Shown here: positions 49,009-60,965 of the stretch, in pieces
How positions within the stretch are numbered: position 1 is the first letter of the stretch
How the letters are laid out: every line of letters starts with the position of its first letter
Source of the DNA: Xenopus tropicalis
Taxonomy: Eukaryota; Chordata; Amphibia; Anura; Pipidae
Assembly (NCBI RefSeq): GCF_000004195.4
Contig: NC_030677.2
Coordinates: 172,782,019 to 172,846,018 of the forward strand
Reading direction: 5' to 3'
DNA: 64,000 bases
Program-made: the position numbers and the translations under genes
Notes under the pieces: generated by a model
Databases searched by the model: none
What the model saw: only the letters and a program-made list of their open reading frames with translations
What the model was told of the DNA's origin: nothing

Positions 49009-49299
49009 TTAAGTTTATCCATATATTGCAGTATATTCAAGTTGGTCAACAACTTCAGTCATCCCTGGTCTGGCCAGTCCTACACTCACTTTTATCTGAT
49101 TCATTTAGAATTCTACTGCTTCATTATACATTTCCCACAGGGACTGTAACTTGCTTTTAAATGGTTGCCCTTTTTATTGCCCACCACTGGGATCAGCTGA
49201 CTGTAGCTGAGAATTATGGGGCAATAAAACCCTTTACTGGGGTGTACCAATATATTAGGTTACCTTCCAATGGATTAAACTGCTAAGTTGCCTTTCCAT

Positions 49300-49565
49300 G
49301 GGCTGGTGCTCTTGTTAGCAGAAAATTAAACAGACCTGAGGTACTTCTGACAAAACATGATGGAGCAATCTTCTTCCTGCTGTTTCCTTCTTTGGCCTAG
49401 GAGCATATACAGTAGAGTGAAAAGCCAGCTTTTCACTTTACTGCACGTGTGTTGGGCCAGGCCCATTTAAGAACAAAGCAAAATAAGATGATCAGGTAAA
49501 TCATTTTGATCAGTGGAGTGTGCCTATCATGTGGCACCCCCAGTGATTTAACCTTTCCTTCTTCT
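49300..49565. mobile_element. Diverged copy of the MITE at 48596
   Basis: gggctggtgctcttgttag, gagtgaaaagccagctttt and gtggcacccccagtgatt followed by cctttccttcttcttTAA reproduce parts of the neighbouring element in the same order as its right part. The left end is missing. Confidence 0.6.
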
Positions 49566-49726
49566 TTAAGATGATTTATTAGGTTTGCTTTATAATTAAC
49601 TTGCCTTAGATTCATGAAGTTGTGTTATTATCACCTTTGTCTGAGGAGCTTGCATTCTGTTTGAGCAGATAATAAGATAATTGCATTTTTATTCTTGGTA
49701 TGGAGTTAAATCGCTACTTCTTTAAT

Positions 49727-49729
<3 letters not shown>

Positions 49730-49786
<57 letters not shown>
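49730..49786. repeat. (TA)n microsatellite
   Basis: An uninterrupted (AT) tract of about 57 bases in the long MCC intron e-f. Confidence 0.95.
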
Positions 49787-49791
<5 letters not shown>

Positions 49792-50940
49792 TTTTTTGTC
49801 AGCATTATATGTTCTTCAGATTTGCTGTGTGTACCGTAACTGGTGTTTAATAATGTATATATTGTAACAACAAATGGAAAATTTAACTCTAGAACTGAAC
49901 AGGTTTTTAATTATTATGCGTTAGATCCACCCAGGACCTTTTTCTCTAAAAGCAGCCTGCAGAGTTAATAGTCCTGCACACTGCCTGCGTTACAGAACAC
50001 TCAATTAAAATGAATTGAAGGTTAATCCCACAATGGGAAACAAATTCATCAGGGTGAATTTTACTAAGCTCTGGTTTGTAAATGGCTGCAGTTGTACAAC
50101 TCCCAGCATCCTCTGAGAATGCCAATAGGAAGCCTGTTGCTGTTGCAGGGAAGCTCAAGTATTTCAGGCCAATGAAACACAACTGGATTTCACCTTTGTC
50201 CCTCTGTGCCAGAGAGGTCCTGAATACACCCCTCAAGGGGCCCATCATGTTTTACTTACAGCAAGGGCAGCCCCTGCCTGTGAATGAACCTGTTAACTGA
50301 ACAAACATGGTGACGTTGCTTTTAGAAAGCTTTGTTTTGGTGAGAATAATGCAGGGGGGAGCTGGGGGAAGGAGTGACAGATGCTTTATCTGCCAAAGCA
50401 GCAGAGAAATAAAGACAAAAATCGTTGTTTTTAAAAAGAGGCACGTAACATGGACTGCTGCTTCTCCTAACATACGCTGCCTCTGCCAAGGGATATTGAT
50501 TGTTCTGCTGTTGCCATCAGTTAATTTGCTGCCTGAATGCAGAATGTTTCATTGCATTATGCTACACTAGTTCTGATTTGTGATAGCCGGCCTGACAGAT
50601 TGCTGTGATTGTCTAAAGTGCAGCGCAGGTCATGTGAAACCTATACCGGCGTATCATGTACACCTATTCCCTGCTTATTCCCTGCCGGCTCTGCTTAGGC
50701 CATGGCACTTTGTTCCCATACATCATTGTGAGCAAAGAGCTGGGGGGGTTAGACTGCTATTAGGAAAAAAGTCTTATTTTAGTTGCAGAGATCCTACATT
50801 TACATTTTTTATTCTAATTATTAGTTACAGATTTTTTCCTCAGTTACCTTGTGCAAGCGGCATGGGCATGACAGGGACTATAGGTATACAAAGTAGGTGC
50901 TAGTCAGTCGTCCCATGGGAAGTAATTGGCTTGAATACAC
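49787..50940. other. MCC intron e-f, nothing seen
   Basis: Contains a short relic, gttgtacaactcccagcatc (50091-50110), of a common frog repeat. Open frames at 49946-50903 lack recognisable domains. Confidence 0.45.
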
Positions 50941-50943
50941 TAA

Positions 50944-51549
50944 GGGGCACATTTACTAACCCACAAATCCGAATAAGAAAAATTCCGATTGGAAAACGAA
51001 CATTTTGCGACTTTTTCATATTTTTTGCGATTTTTTCGGCGCCTTTACGATTTTTCGGAAATTGTCGCGACTCTTTCGTTACCAATACGAGTTTTTCGTA
51101 GCCATTACGACTTGCACGAAAAAACGTGAGTTTTTCGTAGCCATTACGATTCGCTCGTATCTTGTCGCGACTTTTTCGTATTGAGCGCTCGTAAGCGGGG
51201 GGCGAAACTTTCAGACTTAGCATGATTTTGGAAGCCTCCCATAGGACTCAATGGCACCCTGCAGCTCCAACCTGGCCCAAGAAAAGTCACCATACTGAAG
51301 CTTGAACTGAATCCGAACGCTACGAAAAAATCGCAACATTTTGCGCAACTTTCGAAATGGCTACGAAAAAGGCGTGACTTTTCGCGCAAGTTTTAACGCT
51401 ACGAAAAAATCGCCAGATTTTGCGCAACTTTCGGAATGGCTACAAAAAAGTCGCGACAATTTTTTCTGAAAAATCGCAAAATACCGATCATTACGGAAAA
51501 AACGCAATCGGACGCATTCGGCCCGTTCGTGGGTTAGTAAATGTGCCCC
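50944..51549. mobile_element. Harbinger-like palindromic MITE, family A copy 3
   Basis: Termini GGGGCACATTTACTAACCC and the inverted GGGTTAGTAAATGTGCCCC are flanked by TAA (50941-50943, 51550-51552). At 606 bp it is the longest copy. It has the shared core (agcatgattttggaagcc, gcagctccaacctggccc) in the same orientation as copy 1, and extra repeats of gctacgaaaaaatcgc-type units on the right side. Confidence 0.9.
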
Positions 51550-51552
51550 TAA

Positions 51553-52498
51553 GAGTAGACAGCTGACTCACTTAGGTGCCTTTCAGTTTTTCCTTTCCTA
51601 CTCTTGATCATTCTTGTAGCCTTCCTGCTCAGGACTTTCTAGCACACATTAAGTGAGACCTATCAGGGAATACAAAGAAAGCCTAAGAGGGCTATGGTGC
51701 TATGTGGGTATACACCTGCCACTCTGCTGACCCCAAATCACAGTGTTGCCATGTTGCAGCTTGACCCTCTGCTCAAGAGCTGAATTGCAGTAGAGTTTGC
51801 GACTTTGTGTCAGCTGTATAGAATTTTAGCATGTAATGGTCTTTCTTTAAAAACCAATATTAATATTCCTGATGGGGTATTGTCAATACACATTCAATAT
51901 GGAGAGAATGGCTGTTTGTGGGGAAGAGGCTAATGGATGCAGAAAACAAGATAATGCTTAGGTATACATGCAGTAAAATGTCCCAAGCTGTCAAATAGCG
52001 CTGACTCTAGGATCTCACGCACACACATGCAAATACTCTCTGAAGTGACTCTCTCTTGTGCTTCTCTATGGTAGCAAAACATGGCATTAACACAAACACC
52101 AGTAACATACACAGGAGTTTCAGGGAACTCAACAAAACTGGATAAACCCATTCTAGGTACCAAATATAAACAACTTGGAAGTAAATGAAATCAGACCTAG
52201 GACCCTGCAGTGCTTTGCTGCTATTAGGTTTAATTAAAAACTAAATGTTCAGGGCATAGCCCTTTATCAAGTGTACCTATACAGAGAAGCCAGTGTGGTG
52301 GGACCATATCCCCCTCCCCCGAATTGGAGAGAGAAGAAGTCCTATCTGCCATATATTGACCCAAAGAGAACAAATTCCTTGTTAATTTATTAACCCCTTT
52401 TGTTAACCCCAAACCATTAGAAGTGCAAAATTCCATTTGTAATCCTTTATTGCCCAGAAATGCACATTTAACACTGGCCTACTAGAGCAAATAACTAA
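51553..52498. other. MCC intron e-f, nothing seen
   Basis: No exon recognised. A region near 52250-52330 has ttcagggcatagcccttta, possibly part of an uncharacterised repeat. Confidence 0.4.
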
Positions 52499-52500
52499 TA

Positions 52501-52730
52501 CAGGTACTGGACCCCTTATCCGGAAAGCCCGTCTCCCATAGACTCCATTTTAATCAAATAATTCAGAATTTGTAGTAATAAAACAGTACCTTGTAATTGA
52601 TCCCAACTAAGATATAATTAATCCTCATTGGATGAAAAATAATCCTATTGGGGTTAATTAATGTTTTATTGATATTTTAGTAGACTTAAGGTATGGAGAT
52701 CCAAATTCTGGATAATGGTTCCTATACCTG
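52501..52730. mobile_element. CAGGTATGGGA-type MITE, copy 5 (internally shortened)
   Basis: Ends CAGGTACTGGACCCC and GGTTCCTATACCTG with TA on both sides. It is 230 bp rather than about 330; the missing part is between gaatttgtagtaataaaa and its neighbours. Confidence 0.82.
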
Positions 52731-53082
52731 TACTGAAAATAATACTTAATGGATACATATTTGCACATATTGACATATATAAAACTGCCTTTATGGCTCA
52801 AATCGTTACTTGTTATTGTTTGTTCCTTGCCTGTCATCTTGCGAGGCTACTCCACTGCCAGCTTCTTCTGCTGCTATTTCATGTGGCTTTGTCCTCGCCC
52901 TAGGTTTGAACTGTTCTGTTGTGAACACAATTGCTAATATTCAGTCTTGTTGATAGGAAATGCCCTCAGTTGGGTGGTAGAGATGGTGATTAGCAGTGGA
53001 GGTTGAGAATTGTGGTTTTCATAAGATTTTGGCTTTCAGGCTAGGGTGGAAGGAGCTTTATTTTTTCACCTAGAATGAAAGA

Positions 53083-53452
53083 TTTGAGAAGGAAAGGTAA
53101 AAACCTCTGTCCTTTATCAAAAGCAACACAGGATTTATTGTCTCCTTTTTTTGTAAACGTGTTCATAGGGTATCTGACTTCCTCTTTCAGAAAAATCCTT
53201 CATTCTGGGGGCCAGAGTCTGTGCAGTTCTCTCCTCTCTCCCCTCTCCTGATTCCCCCTCCTATAAGAATGCTAAGAACCCCCTCCCTTAGGAATGTGTG
53301 ATATGAGCTATAACAGCTAAGCTGCAAGCAGGAAGCTACTTAAAATGGCAGCTGCTGTCTTAAAAAATGGATAAAGCTTCTAGGGCTGTCTAGGTGACAC
53401 TACTGTGGCAAATCTATTGGCAGTAAAATGCCAAAATGACTTTGCTTCTCCT
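53083..53452 (-). mobile_element. Diverged inverted copy of the MITE at 31774
   Basis: gagaaggaaaggtaaaaacc, ctcccctctcctgattcccc, gaatgctaagaaccccctc and tttgcttctccttTAA match the reverse complement of the element at 31774-32211. The left TTAA is mutated. Confidence 0.65.
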
Positions 53453-53456
53453 TTAA

Positions 53457-54265
53457 TGAGGCACCATCATCAAAAAATGACTCCCTTTTATAATAATACC
53501 ATTGTTTTACACAAGCTTTAAAAGTGTTCTCTTAGCAACAAAAGTTTTTGGAATGAAAGCAGGACTCAATTTCTTGGGAAGTGTGTTTATGGTGCCATTT
53601 TACACAACATGTTTTGGGGATGAAACATGTTGTGTGAGCCTACTTTCATTCCTACAACTGTTGTTGCCCAGTATTTTCCCTTCGTTTTGGCTCTCAGTTG
53701 GACCATAAATAAGGCTGGAGATACTTTGTTCATAAAAGTATTCTCTTAGTCTTAGTTACAGTAGAGGTTCAGATTTCATGTATTTATATCCTCATTGTCA
53801 CGTAAGCCACAGGCGAGCCATTGAGATTAGGGGCATTTGATTTTATTTTGTCCTATGGGACACATACACTGATCCAGAGAGAATATCTAAAATCCTAGCC
53901 TTAAAACAACATAGGCTTCTGTTTTTTGCCAGAGAGGAAATAGAATTAGTTAGGTGTGTGCCAGGAAATAGGCTTCCCTCTTCAAGCACAATGTGCCCAT
54001 GGGCTCATTAATCACCACAAGTGCAGTGGGCTAAGTGCAATTTTCAGCTCAGATGCAATGTTTTTTACACACAAGTCAAAGTTTTTTCATAATTGCAGTT
54101 ACCGGGGGAGATGCTTTAATGCAATTGCACCCAATGCATTAAATCCGTTTTATTTTTCCAGTTTGCAGCTTGAGAATGATGTATGAGCCCTATTATTTTG
54201 GTGCAACAATTGACATGGACAACTGCCTCAAAAGGCACAACTGCTTGAAATTTGAAACATGTAGT
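53457..54265. other. MCC intron e-f, nothing seen
   Basis: No gene or clear repeat recognised. Confidence 0.4.
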
Positions 54266-54269
54266 TTAA

Positions 54270-55036
54270 AGGAAAACTAAACCCCCAGAAAGAATAGTTA
54301 GCCAACAGATAGTATATATCATAATAAGTGGCCTGTTAAAGCCTCTTACCAACAGGCCCGGATTTGTGGAGAGGCCACAAAGGCCCGGGCCTAGGGCGGC
54401 AGAAATGTAGGGGCGGCATGCCGCCCCGCCGCAATGGAATTTTTTAAGTTTTTGTTCAATACGGAGCAGTGGGAACTTCTCCCCACTGCTCCGTATGGGG
54501 CTTTAAATGTGTGCGCATGCGCACTCGCGGGCGCGCGGGGGGGGCGGGGTAGGGAGGCGAGCGGTTGTTCGCTCATTCGCGCATGCGCATTGGGGGGGGC
54601 CTAGGGGCGCGCCGAAAACAAATCCGGCCCTGCTTACCAAACTTGAATATATATCAGTAAATATTGTCTTTTTACATCTTTTCCCTTGAGCCACCATTTA
54701 GTAATGGGCTGGGTGCTTCCCCAGAGATCACATGACAGGAAATAATGCAGCTCTAACTGTAACAGGAAGAAGTGTGGGGGCAGTATACAGAACTTTTCCA
54801 TTAATTGACTGTTGTGAGCTAACATGTATGTGTGCCCTTGATCTGTTTGTGGGCACCATGAATCGCATGATCCCAGGGAACGGTCCGTAGTGCTTAAAAT
54901 AACAATTTTCTATTTAGGATTATTCAGTGGCACATAGTACTAAAAAGGTAGAAAATAGGTTCTTTTTATGAAGCAGGGTTATACATGAGCTGTTGTATGC
55001 AATATATTTTAATAGACATGGGGGTATAGTTTTCCT
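54270..55036. mobile_element. TTAA-flanked MITE carrying a nested hAT element
   Basis: Ends AGGAAAACTAAACCCCCAG and the inverted GGGGTATAGTTTTCCT lie between TTAA at 54266-54269 and 55037-55040. Without the nested 280-bp hAT insertion and its 8-bp duplication it would be about 479 bp. Confidence 0.85.
54353..54632. mobile_element. Nested GC-rich hAT MITE
   Basis: Ends CAGGCCCGGATTTGTGG and the inverted AACAAATCCGGCCCTG are flanked by a perfect 8-bp duplication CTTACCAA (54345-54352 and 54633-54640). An 8-bp duplication with CAGG..CCTG ends is characteristic of hAT elements. It is strongly GC- and CpG-rich (gcatgcgcactcgcgg, gcgcgcgg) and could be mistaken for a CpG island. Frames inside it are not genes. 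Confidence 0.93.
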
Positions 55037-55048
55037 TTAACGTTGGTA

Positions 55049-55338
55049 CAGCTATTGGATCCTTTATCCAGAAACTTGTTATCCAAAAAAGTTACGGAAC
55101 GGCCATCTCCCATAACTCCATTATAAGCAAATAATTCTATTTTTTTTTTTTTTTTAAATGCTCTCTCTTTTTCTGTAAATGATAAAACGGTACCTTGTAC
55201 TTGATTCTAACTAAGATAAATAATCCTTGTTGGAGGTAAAACAATCCTATTGTTTAATTCATATTTAAATGATTTTTTAGTAGACTAAAGGTATGGGGAT
55301 CCAAATTTTATCTGGAAAACCCCTGGTCCCGGTCACTG
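55049..55338. mobile_element. CAGGTATGGGA-type MITE, copy 6, degenerate
   Basis: It begins cagctattggatcctttatc after TA and ends ggaaaacccctggtcccgg. The interior matches the family (ttgattctaactaagata). The terminal right bases are lost. It starts 12 bp after the TTAA of the previous element. Confidence 0.7.
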
Positions 55339-58228
55339 CTTAGACGTGTAGTTTAATAATGCACGTAGAGCCACACATAGGACCTGGTCTAAAAACTACT
55401 AGAATATTGGCCATTATACACCCCTGCAGGGATTATTCCAAATCTGTGACTGTGCTGAAGGTTTGCCAACACACTGAGATGAAAGAGGTGTCCTGTATTC
55501 CTTTCTAGTTCAACAGCTTTTTATTGAATTTGGAATTAAAGGACATAGACCTGAAAGTCAAACATTCCATGAGTCATTTCTTTTACAAGGAAGCATTTGA
55601 AGGGAAAGCATCACAAAGCACATAAGGATTCTTAGACATCAGTAGTGAAAGGCTTCAAAATCAAACCAAATACTGAATATCTTATTTTTGTGATCTCAGC
55701 TGAAACACCAACCAGAATGGCAACATAAAGTGATGTGGGAATGCAGCAACAGAAAAACATCTCTATTAGACCCCCTCCACCTAAATTACCCTGGCACTCT
55801 GGATCTGTGCTGTGCTTTAGCTTTCTTATGCATTAAGGCTAGCAATAAATTATTGTACCCTCAATCACTAGCAGTATGCAGCATTCAGGGTACCCTGTGC
55901 CCCTTATGGAATATTAGTGAAGTGGCAAACATCACATAAACAGTTCAGTTGGTCTAATCTGCATGTATTCTCTAATGCCACATAGTCCTGACTCGTGTCC
56001 CACCAGTGTTCCAAGTCCACAGCCAGAGACAGCACTCTGGAGACATGAGGGGCAAGCTAATGTTGCATTCATGAAACAGTGCTGCAAAAATGTTGTTTCA
56101 TTTTTTCAGCAGGAGCATGCATTTCACAGTATGCACTTTCAATAACAGCCCCTCTTTGCTGATGGTGTCTTCTTCTCAGAATTAAATGCCAACATCACCA
56201 TACCAAGATTAGCAAACTGGGCCGGCTAGACCATTTCAGCTGCCAAACATATATTCCAACAGTCGCCACCTTTCAGAGTTGCAGAATTCTCTTCCTCTAG
56301 ACATAGCAGGCAAAGCATTTCCGCTTTCAGCTTTTTTCATTTTCTGAACGGTTTTCTTTATTTTGGAAGTTTAATTTGCATGATGAAGACTGAGAGCACT
56401 TTAGTAATTTATTGAGAAATGCCAGTTTTTAGTGTCTAGGGGAAGGAATGTAAGGAATATCTACTGGCAGAAGTAGCTTTCCAAGCTAATCTGCATCAAG
56501 ACAGATATATTTTCTCTCTCTGAATGTTATAGCCTTTATTTTTTTTGTTGAAAAGTTGTGTGTGTTGTTTTTTTTTTAAGTAAATGTGTCTCTTGCTTTT
56601 CCTATAGGTATTCTTGTCACTTGATGTAGATACACGATGTTGGCCAAATAATAGAGAATTATATAGACATTGTAACATTTGCAGAATTCTGAATTATTGA
56701 AGGCCTATTTATAAACATACCTTATGTCAGCAACCCTTCAGATGTTGTTAAACTACAAGCCCAGTAATTCTATATAAGAGTCGGCAGGCTGCCCAAAACG
56801 GTGAGCACACTGCCCAAAATTTGCCCTGTGTGCCTTAAACATTCAGCTCAGGAATGCACATGCTCTGTTTGGGTGATATATGATAAGATCCATCTCCCTC
56901 TATTAGATATATACATGCACACTTTCCCCCTAAATCAGTAGTGATGAGAGGAGAAAAAAAAGCTGATCGGATCAATAGGCCTGTTCCATTCAGCTTGCGT
57001 CTGTAATCAAACAAAGTGCTCTCAATAGGTTTTCCTTTTCTTGCAGATTTAATTAAATTAGGTGTTTAATGCATTCTGTTAACAGATTGTGATGGTGTGT
57101 GGCGTACTGGCTCCGAAGCCTTATGCCTTGCACTTTCTCTCCATCCTCATGGCTCATTAGTGGCTGATGTAATCATGAGCTTGCGTAGGGAACCTGCCGC
57201 TTTATATGACACAAACCCTTCCTATATGCCTCCCATTCTGTAAGCACACAGCTGGGAGTGGGTCACGTTTGTTGTGCGGGGACATAAACTCACTCCTCCT
57301 GAACGAATTCTGCCCCAGCCGTATAGCAAACCCAAATGTTTATTATCTTTAGTCTTTGAGAGGTAAAACTATGGCTCTAATTTGCCAAATGGGTGATTCA
57401 TCTTTTTGGTCAGAGCTACTTTAGAAGTACTTTGCAGTATCCTCAGAAAGTGGCAAAATGGCTGCACATAGATTGGTCAGTGTCCACTAAGACATTTGTA
57501 ATACTCTGCATGCTATGCTCTCTGAGTGGCATTCAAGGGAGGGACAACAAGCACACAAACAATGACTGCACCATAATACTCTGACTTACCAAGTCATCCA
57601 ACAGGGGAAGCATTAGCACAAAAGGGGCGAGTTTCACCCCTGTATTTACATTTAATTTGGCAAATTTGGGAGCATTGAATCCTGGAGCCACACTTTTCTT
57701 GGAGAGCAATGTGCACTTAATATTATTTTATCTGCTTAGTCTCTGTACAGTTATGCTCAGGGCATTTTTTTAGCTCCTCTGAGGGAACACTGCTCTTATC
57801 AGAGCATGGCAGCTGTTGTAGGAGAGGATTTTGGCAATCTAAAATGTTTGTGAACCATTTCCCAAAAAGATGGAATTAGAAGCAATGCAAATGTATTGCA
57901 ATATAGAGCCTGGTTTAAAAAGTAGATTCGTGATGCTGGCTGAGGCTGAAAGGATAGCTTTACCTGCATACTCCTCTCATAGATCCATTCAGTCCAAATT
58001 CCAACTGCAAAGTTGCCATTTACTTTAGGATAAGGTCATTTGGGGAGGTAAGCCAGGCCAGTGATTAGATAATAAAGGGACCAATGTGATCCCCACCTGA
58101 CATGATTTGCAAAATTGGGCAATAGGTATCTGGTTAACATTGAAACAGATATTGGTAAGGCTGATGGTTCAGGGGAACCCATACATGGGCCAAGAAACTG
58201 CCAACTGATGGGCCCAAGTAGATTTGCC
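55339..58228. other. MCC intron e-f, no gene seen
   Basis: Nearly 2.9 kb without recognised exon or full transposon. A relic near 56735-56775 with gttaaactacaagcccagta resembles a common frog repeat. Stretches near 56980-57260 and 61500-62060 look less repetitive than their neighbours and would be worth a conservation check. Confidence 0.4.
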
Positions 58229-58232
58229 TTAA

Positions 58233-58702
58233 AGGGGACCTGTCACCCAGACATAAAAACTTTATATTAAAAGTCCTCTTCAAATCAAACATGACACACA
58301 AACTCCTATTTTTAATTAACACATGCATACCCATTTTAATGGCGTTTAAAAATCCCAGCTGTCAATCATATATTGCCTTAGGCATAGAGGTGGGGCAGAC
58401 AATTACTTTTACTTTACATTCAGTCCTCATTTTCCCCCTCCCACCTCAACATCGAATTGTGTAGCCACTGCATGGGCATCAGGTCCCCCATTCTGGTGCA
58501 TACGCAAGGTTTTGGGGCGATACAAGGTTTGCCTTTATAATAGTATCCACAAAATGGCACCTGCCTGGTTGCTATGATGTTTAATTCCAGGACTGAAGGA
58601 AACAAGATTTATATTTTTTATATAGTGCAAGTAAAGTTTATTTTGCTTGACAATTGCAATAAAAAAGAATTTGGAGTTACTGCATATGGTAACAGGCCCC
58701 CT
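58233..58702. mobile_element. TTAA-flanked MITE (acctgtcaccc type)
   Basis: Ends AGGGGACCTGTCACCCAG and the inverted GGTAACAGGCCCCCT lie between TTAA at 58229-58232 and 58703-58706. Length is 470 bp. The partial copy at 26771 shares the left end. Confidence 0.83.
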
Positions 58703-58706
58703 TTAA

Positions 58707-59359
58707 GATATCTATGAAGGCAATCACTTCAAGGTATTGTAGTTTTTCTGGAGGTCAGGGTCAAGAAGTCTTGTCATTTAGTAATCCCTGAAGCTAGTCA
58801 GATCAGGCCTAGTGGCAGAGTGTAGAATCTGTCAATAAATAATATGTGAGTTGTGTTAAGAATATCTATGTGAATAAAAATAACACATGATTATAAAGGA
58901 AAATATTCTCTAAAAAGTTTATAGTGGCCCTTTAACAAAAGTTGTTTGTTTTATTTGACTGGAAGAGAGGTTGAGCAGTTGCTGTAATGGGATAGCAGGA
59001 CATGCAATGGCGAATGTATTGAGGGAGAGAGTGATGGAGTGACTGATGGATTTGAGGAGACAGAAGCTAATATACAGTGGCAGAGAGAGGCCAAAGGCTG
59101 TTGGACACGAGAGATACAGAACGTGTACAGGGAGTATAAATTTGGTGCTGTTCCTTTTATAGTGCATGGCTAAAGTACCTTCTTCATCTGCACTGAAAAG
59201 GAACCTGACTCAGATTGTTTGATTAAAATTAAGTCAAATTATCACATTCAAATTTGTTCTGCCTGCAATTTTCATTCTGAGGAGGAAATAAAAATGTTTG
59301 TGGTAGTTTACAGTAAACTATAAACCTAGTTTTGTTAGTGACATATCAAGTGGGTGGTG
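58707..59359. other. MCC intron e-f, nothing seen
   Basis: No gene or clear repeat recognised. Confidence 0.4.
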
Positions 59360-59367
59360 CTTGGGGT

Positions 59368-59876
59368 TAGGGCTTGGCGATATACCGTTTAATACCGAAT
59401 ACCGGTGTTTGTTTTTAAAACTATATTCATTTTTCAGATACCGCAATACCGGGGTGTCTGGGTACTCACCTGTGCGGCCCGGTCTCGCACGCGCGTCCCG
59501 TTGTCCGCGGGACGTTGTGCACGCGCGTGTGCGTGCGTCAAAGCGCACGTACATGTCAAAGCGTGCACGCTGTTACGCGCTGACGGCGCCGGTTCTGCGC
59601 ATGCGTGGGGGGTATTTAAAGCTATCAAACGCCTCCTCCTGTGCTATGTTGTCTGCGGCCTTGCCTGGTAAATAATTTACCTTACAACTTTCTGTTGCCG
59701 ATCCTTCGCTTGCCTGACTCTGATTTTCAATACTGCAGTAATTATTCTCTAATTTATTAGGAAATGGGGTTAACACCTAATCATGCATGGAAAAAAAATA
59801 CCGTCAAATACCGTGACACCGATATAATTTTGAAAAATACCGTGATATAAATTTTTGGTCATACCGCCCAGCTCTA
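59368..59876. mobile_element. hAT MITE with taccg-rich ends
   Basis: Ends TAGGGCTTGGCGATATACCG and the inverted CATACCGCCCAGCTCTA are flanked by a perfect 8-bp duplication CTTGGGGT (59360-59367, 59877-59884). Subterminal ataccg words repeat at both ends. The centre (59470-59610) is rich in CpG (cacgcgcgtgtgcgtgcg). No transposase frame. The open frames at 59361-59675 are compositional artefacts. Confidence 0.93.
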
Positions 59877-60028
59877 CTTGGGGTAGACAGGAAGTGTCAC
59901 TGTTGAGGTTTTGGGCAGCTCACAGAGCATTAATGAAATAAAGTGATTTTATCAAAACACAAGAGCAGTGGCATAACTATATGTTACCTACAGCAAATTT
60001 AATTAAGGCCCCAAAACATTGATAAAGC

Positions 60029-60965
60029 TCGCCATACACATTTAGATTTTAATCCTGTTACAACAAATGTTCAGATATAGATCATATGTTCTAATGCAAC
60101 AGTTAAAAACAAACATTCAGATTGAAATTGTAGGATTAAATTCCTAAAAATAACAAACTGGACGACGTTCTGACCATTAATAATTGTCGAACAACACTCA
60201 CTCAAAAGTTATGTCCCAGAAATACATTGTTGGTCCCCCGAGGATATTATCGTTACCCTAAAATTTTTTAACCTGTCCAATTGACTTACCGACTGATGGT
60301 TGCCATCAGTACACTGTGGTATGAAAATTGACGGGACGATAATTTGGAGACCACATGGTCCGAAAATCACACAAAACTATTACTGTATATACTCGAGTAT
60401 AAGCCTAGTTTTTCAGCACCCAAAATGTGCTGAAAAAGTTACCCTCGGTAACGAGTCAAGGTGCCAAGGGTCCCTCCAGACTAGCACCCTCTGTTCTTTG
60501 TGTGCAAATTAGGCCATCCGCAACCAGACCCTCCAGTGCCCTGGCCCACTTCCAGTCGCAATACTTAGTTCCCCTTACATGTCCTCCGGAACCGGGTCTG
60601 CTGCCAGTTTGCCAATGCACAATGAGCGTGGGGTAGTATTCATATTGTTTTTGTTGACCCTGTTCTTCACTTACAGAGCTAGTTTACTGTTTTTCTTTGA
60701 AATAAATATTTAAAACATATACCCCACTAATGCCTCAATTAATGTAATTTTATTGGTATTTATTTTGATTACTGAAACTTAGCAGTAGCTGAACTTGTTT
60801 GGTAATCATTGAAGACGTTTCACTACTCATCCGAGCAGCTTCTTCAGTTCACTTCAGTTCACTAAGTTTTTCCAGTTTTCTTAGGAAAAATTAGGTACCT
60901 CGACTTATATTCGGATCGGCTTATACTCGAGTATATATGGTATATAGGTGCATGTATGGCCAGCT
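60029..60965. mobile_element. gccatacac-type MITE interrupted by another element
   Basis: The left end AGCTCGCCATACACATTTAG follows TAA and the right end CATGTATGGCCAGCT precedes TAA. The middle is occupied by the separate inverted-repeat element at 60382-60942. Confidence 0.7.
60382..60942. mobile_element. tatactcgagtataagc-type repeat, nested
   Basis: Ends actgtatatactcgagtata and the inverted tatactcgagtatatatggt, with inner gtttttcagcaccc and tgctgaaaaagttaccctc. The right part contains, on the minus strand, the conserved hairpin motif seen at 22429-22459. No frame of note. Confidence 0.72.

Noticed and set aside
54391..54697. CpG island, promoter or short genes
   Set aside because: The GC-rich block is bounded exactly by hAT ends and a perfect 8-bp duplication, which explains it fully.
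59318..59675. Open frames of 60-104 codons in CpG-rich DNA
   Set aside because: They fall in the hAT MITE at 59368-59876 and have no domain content.
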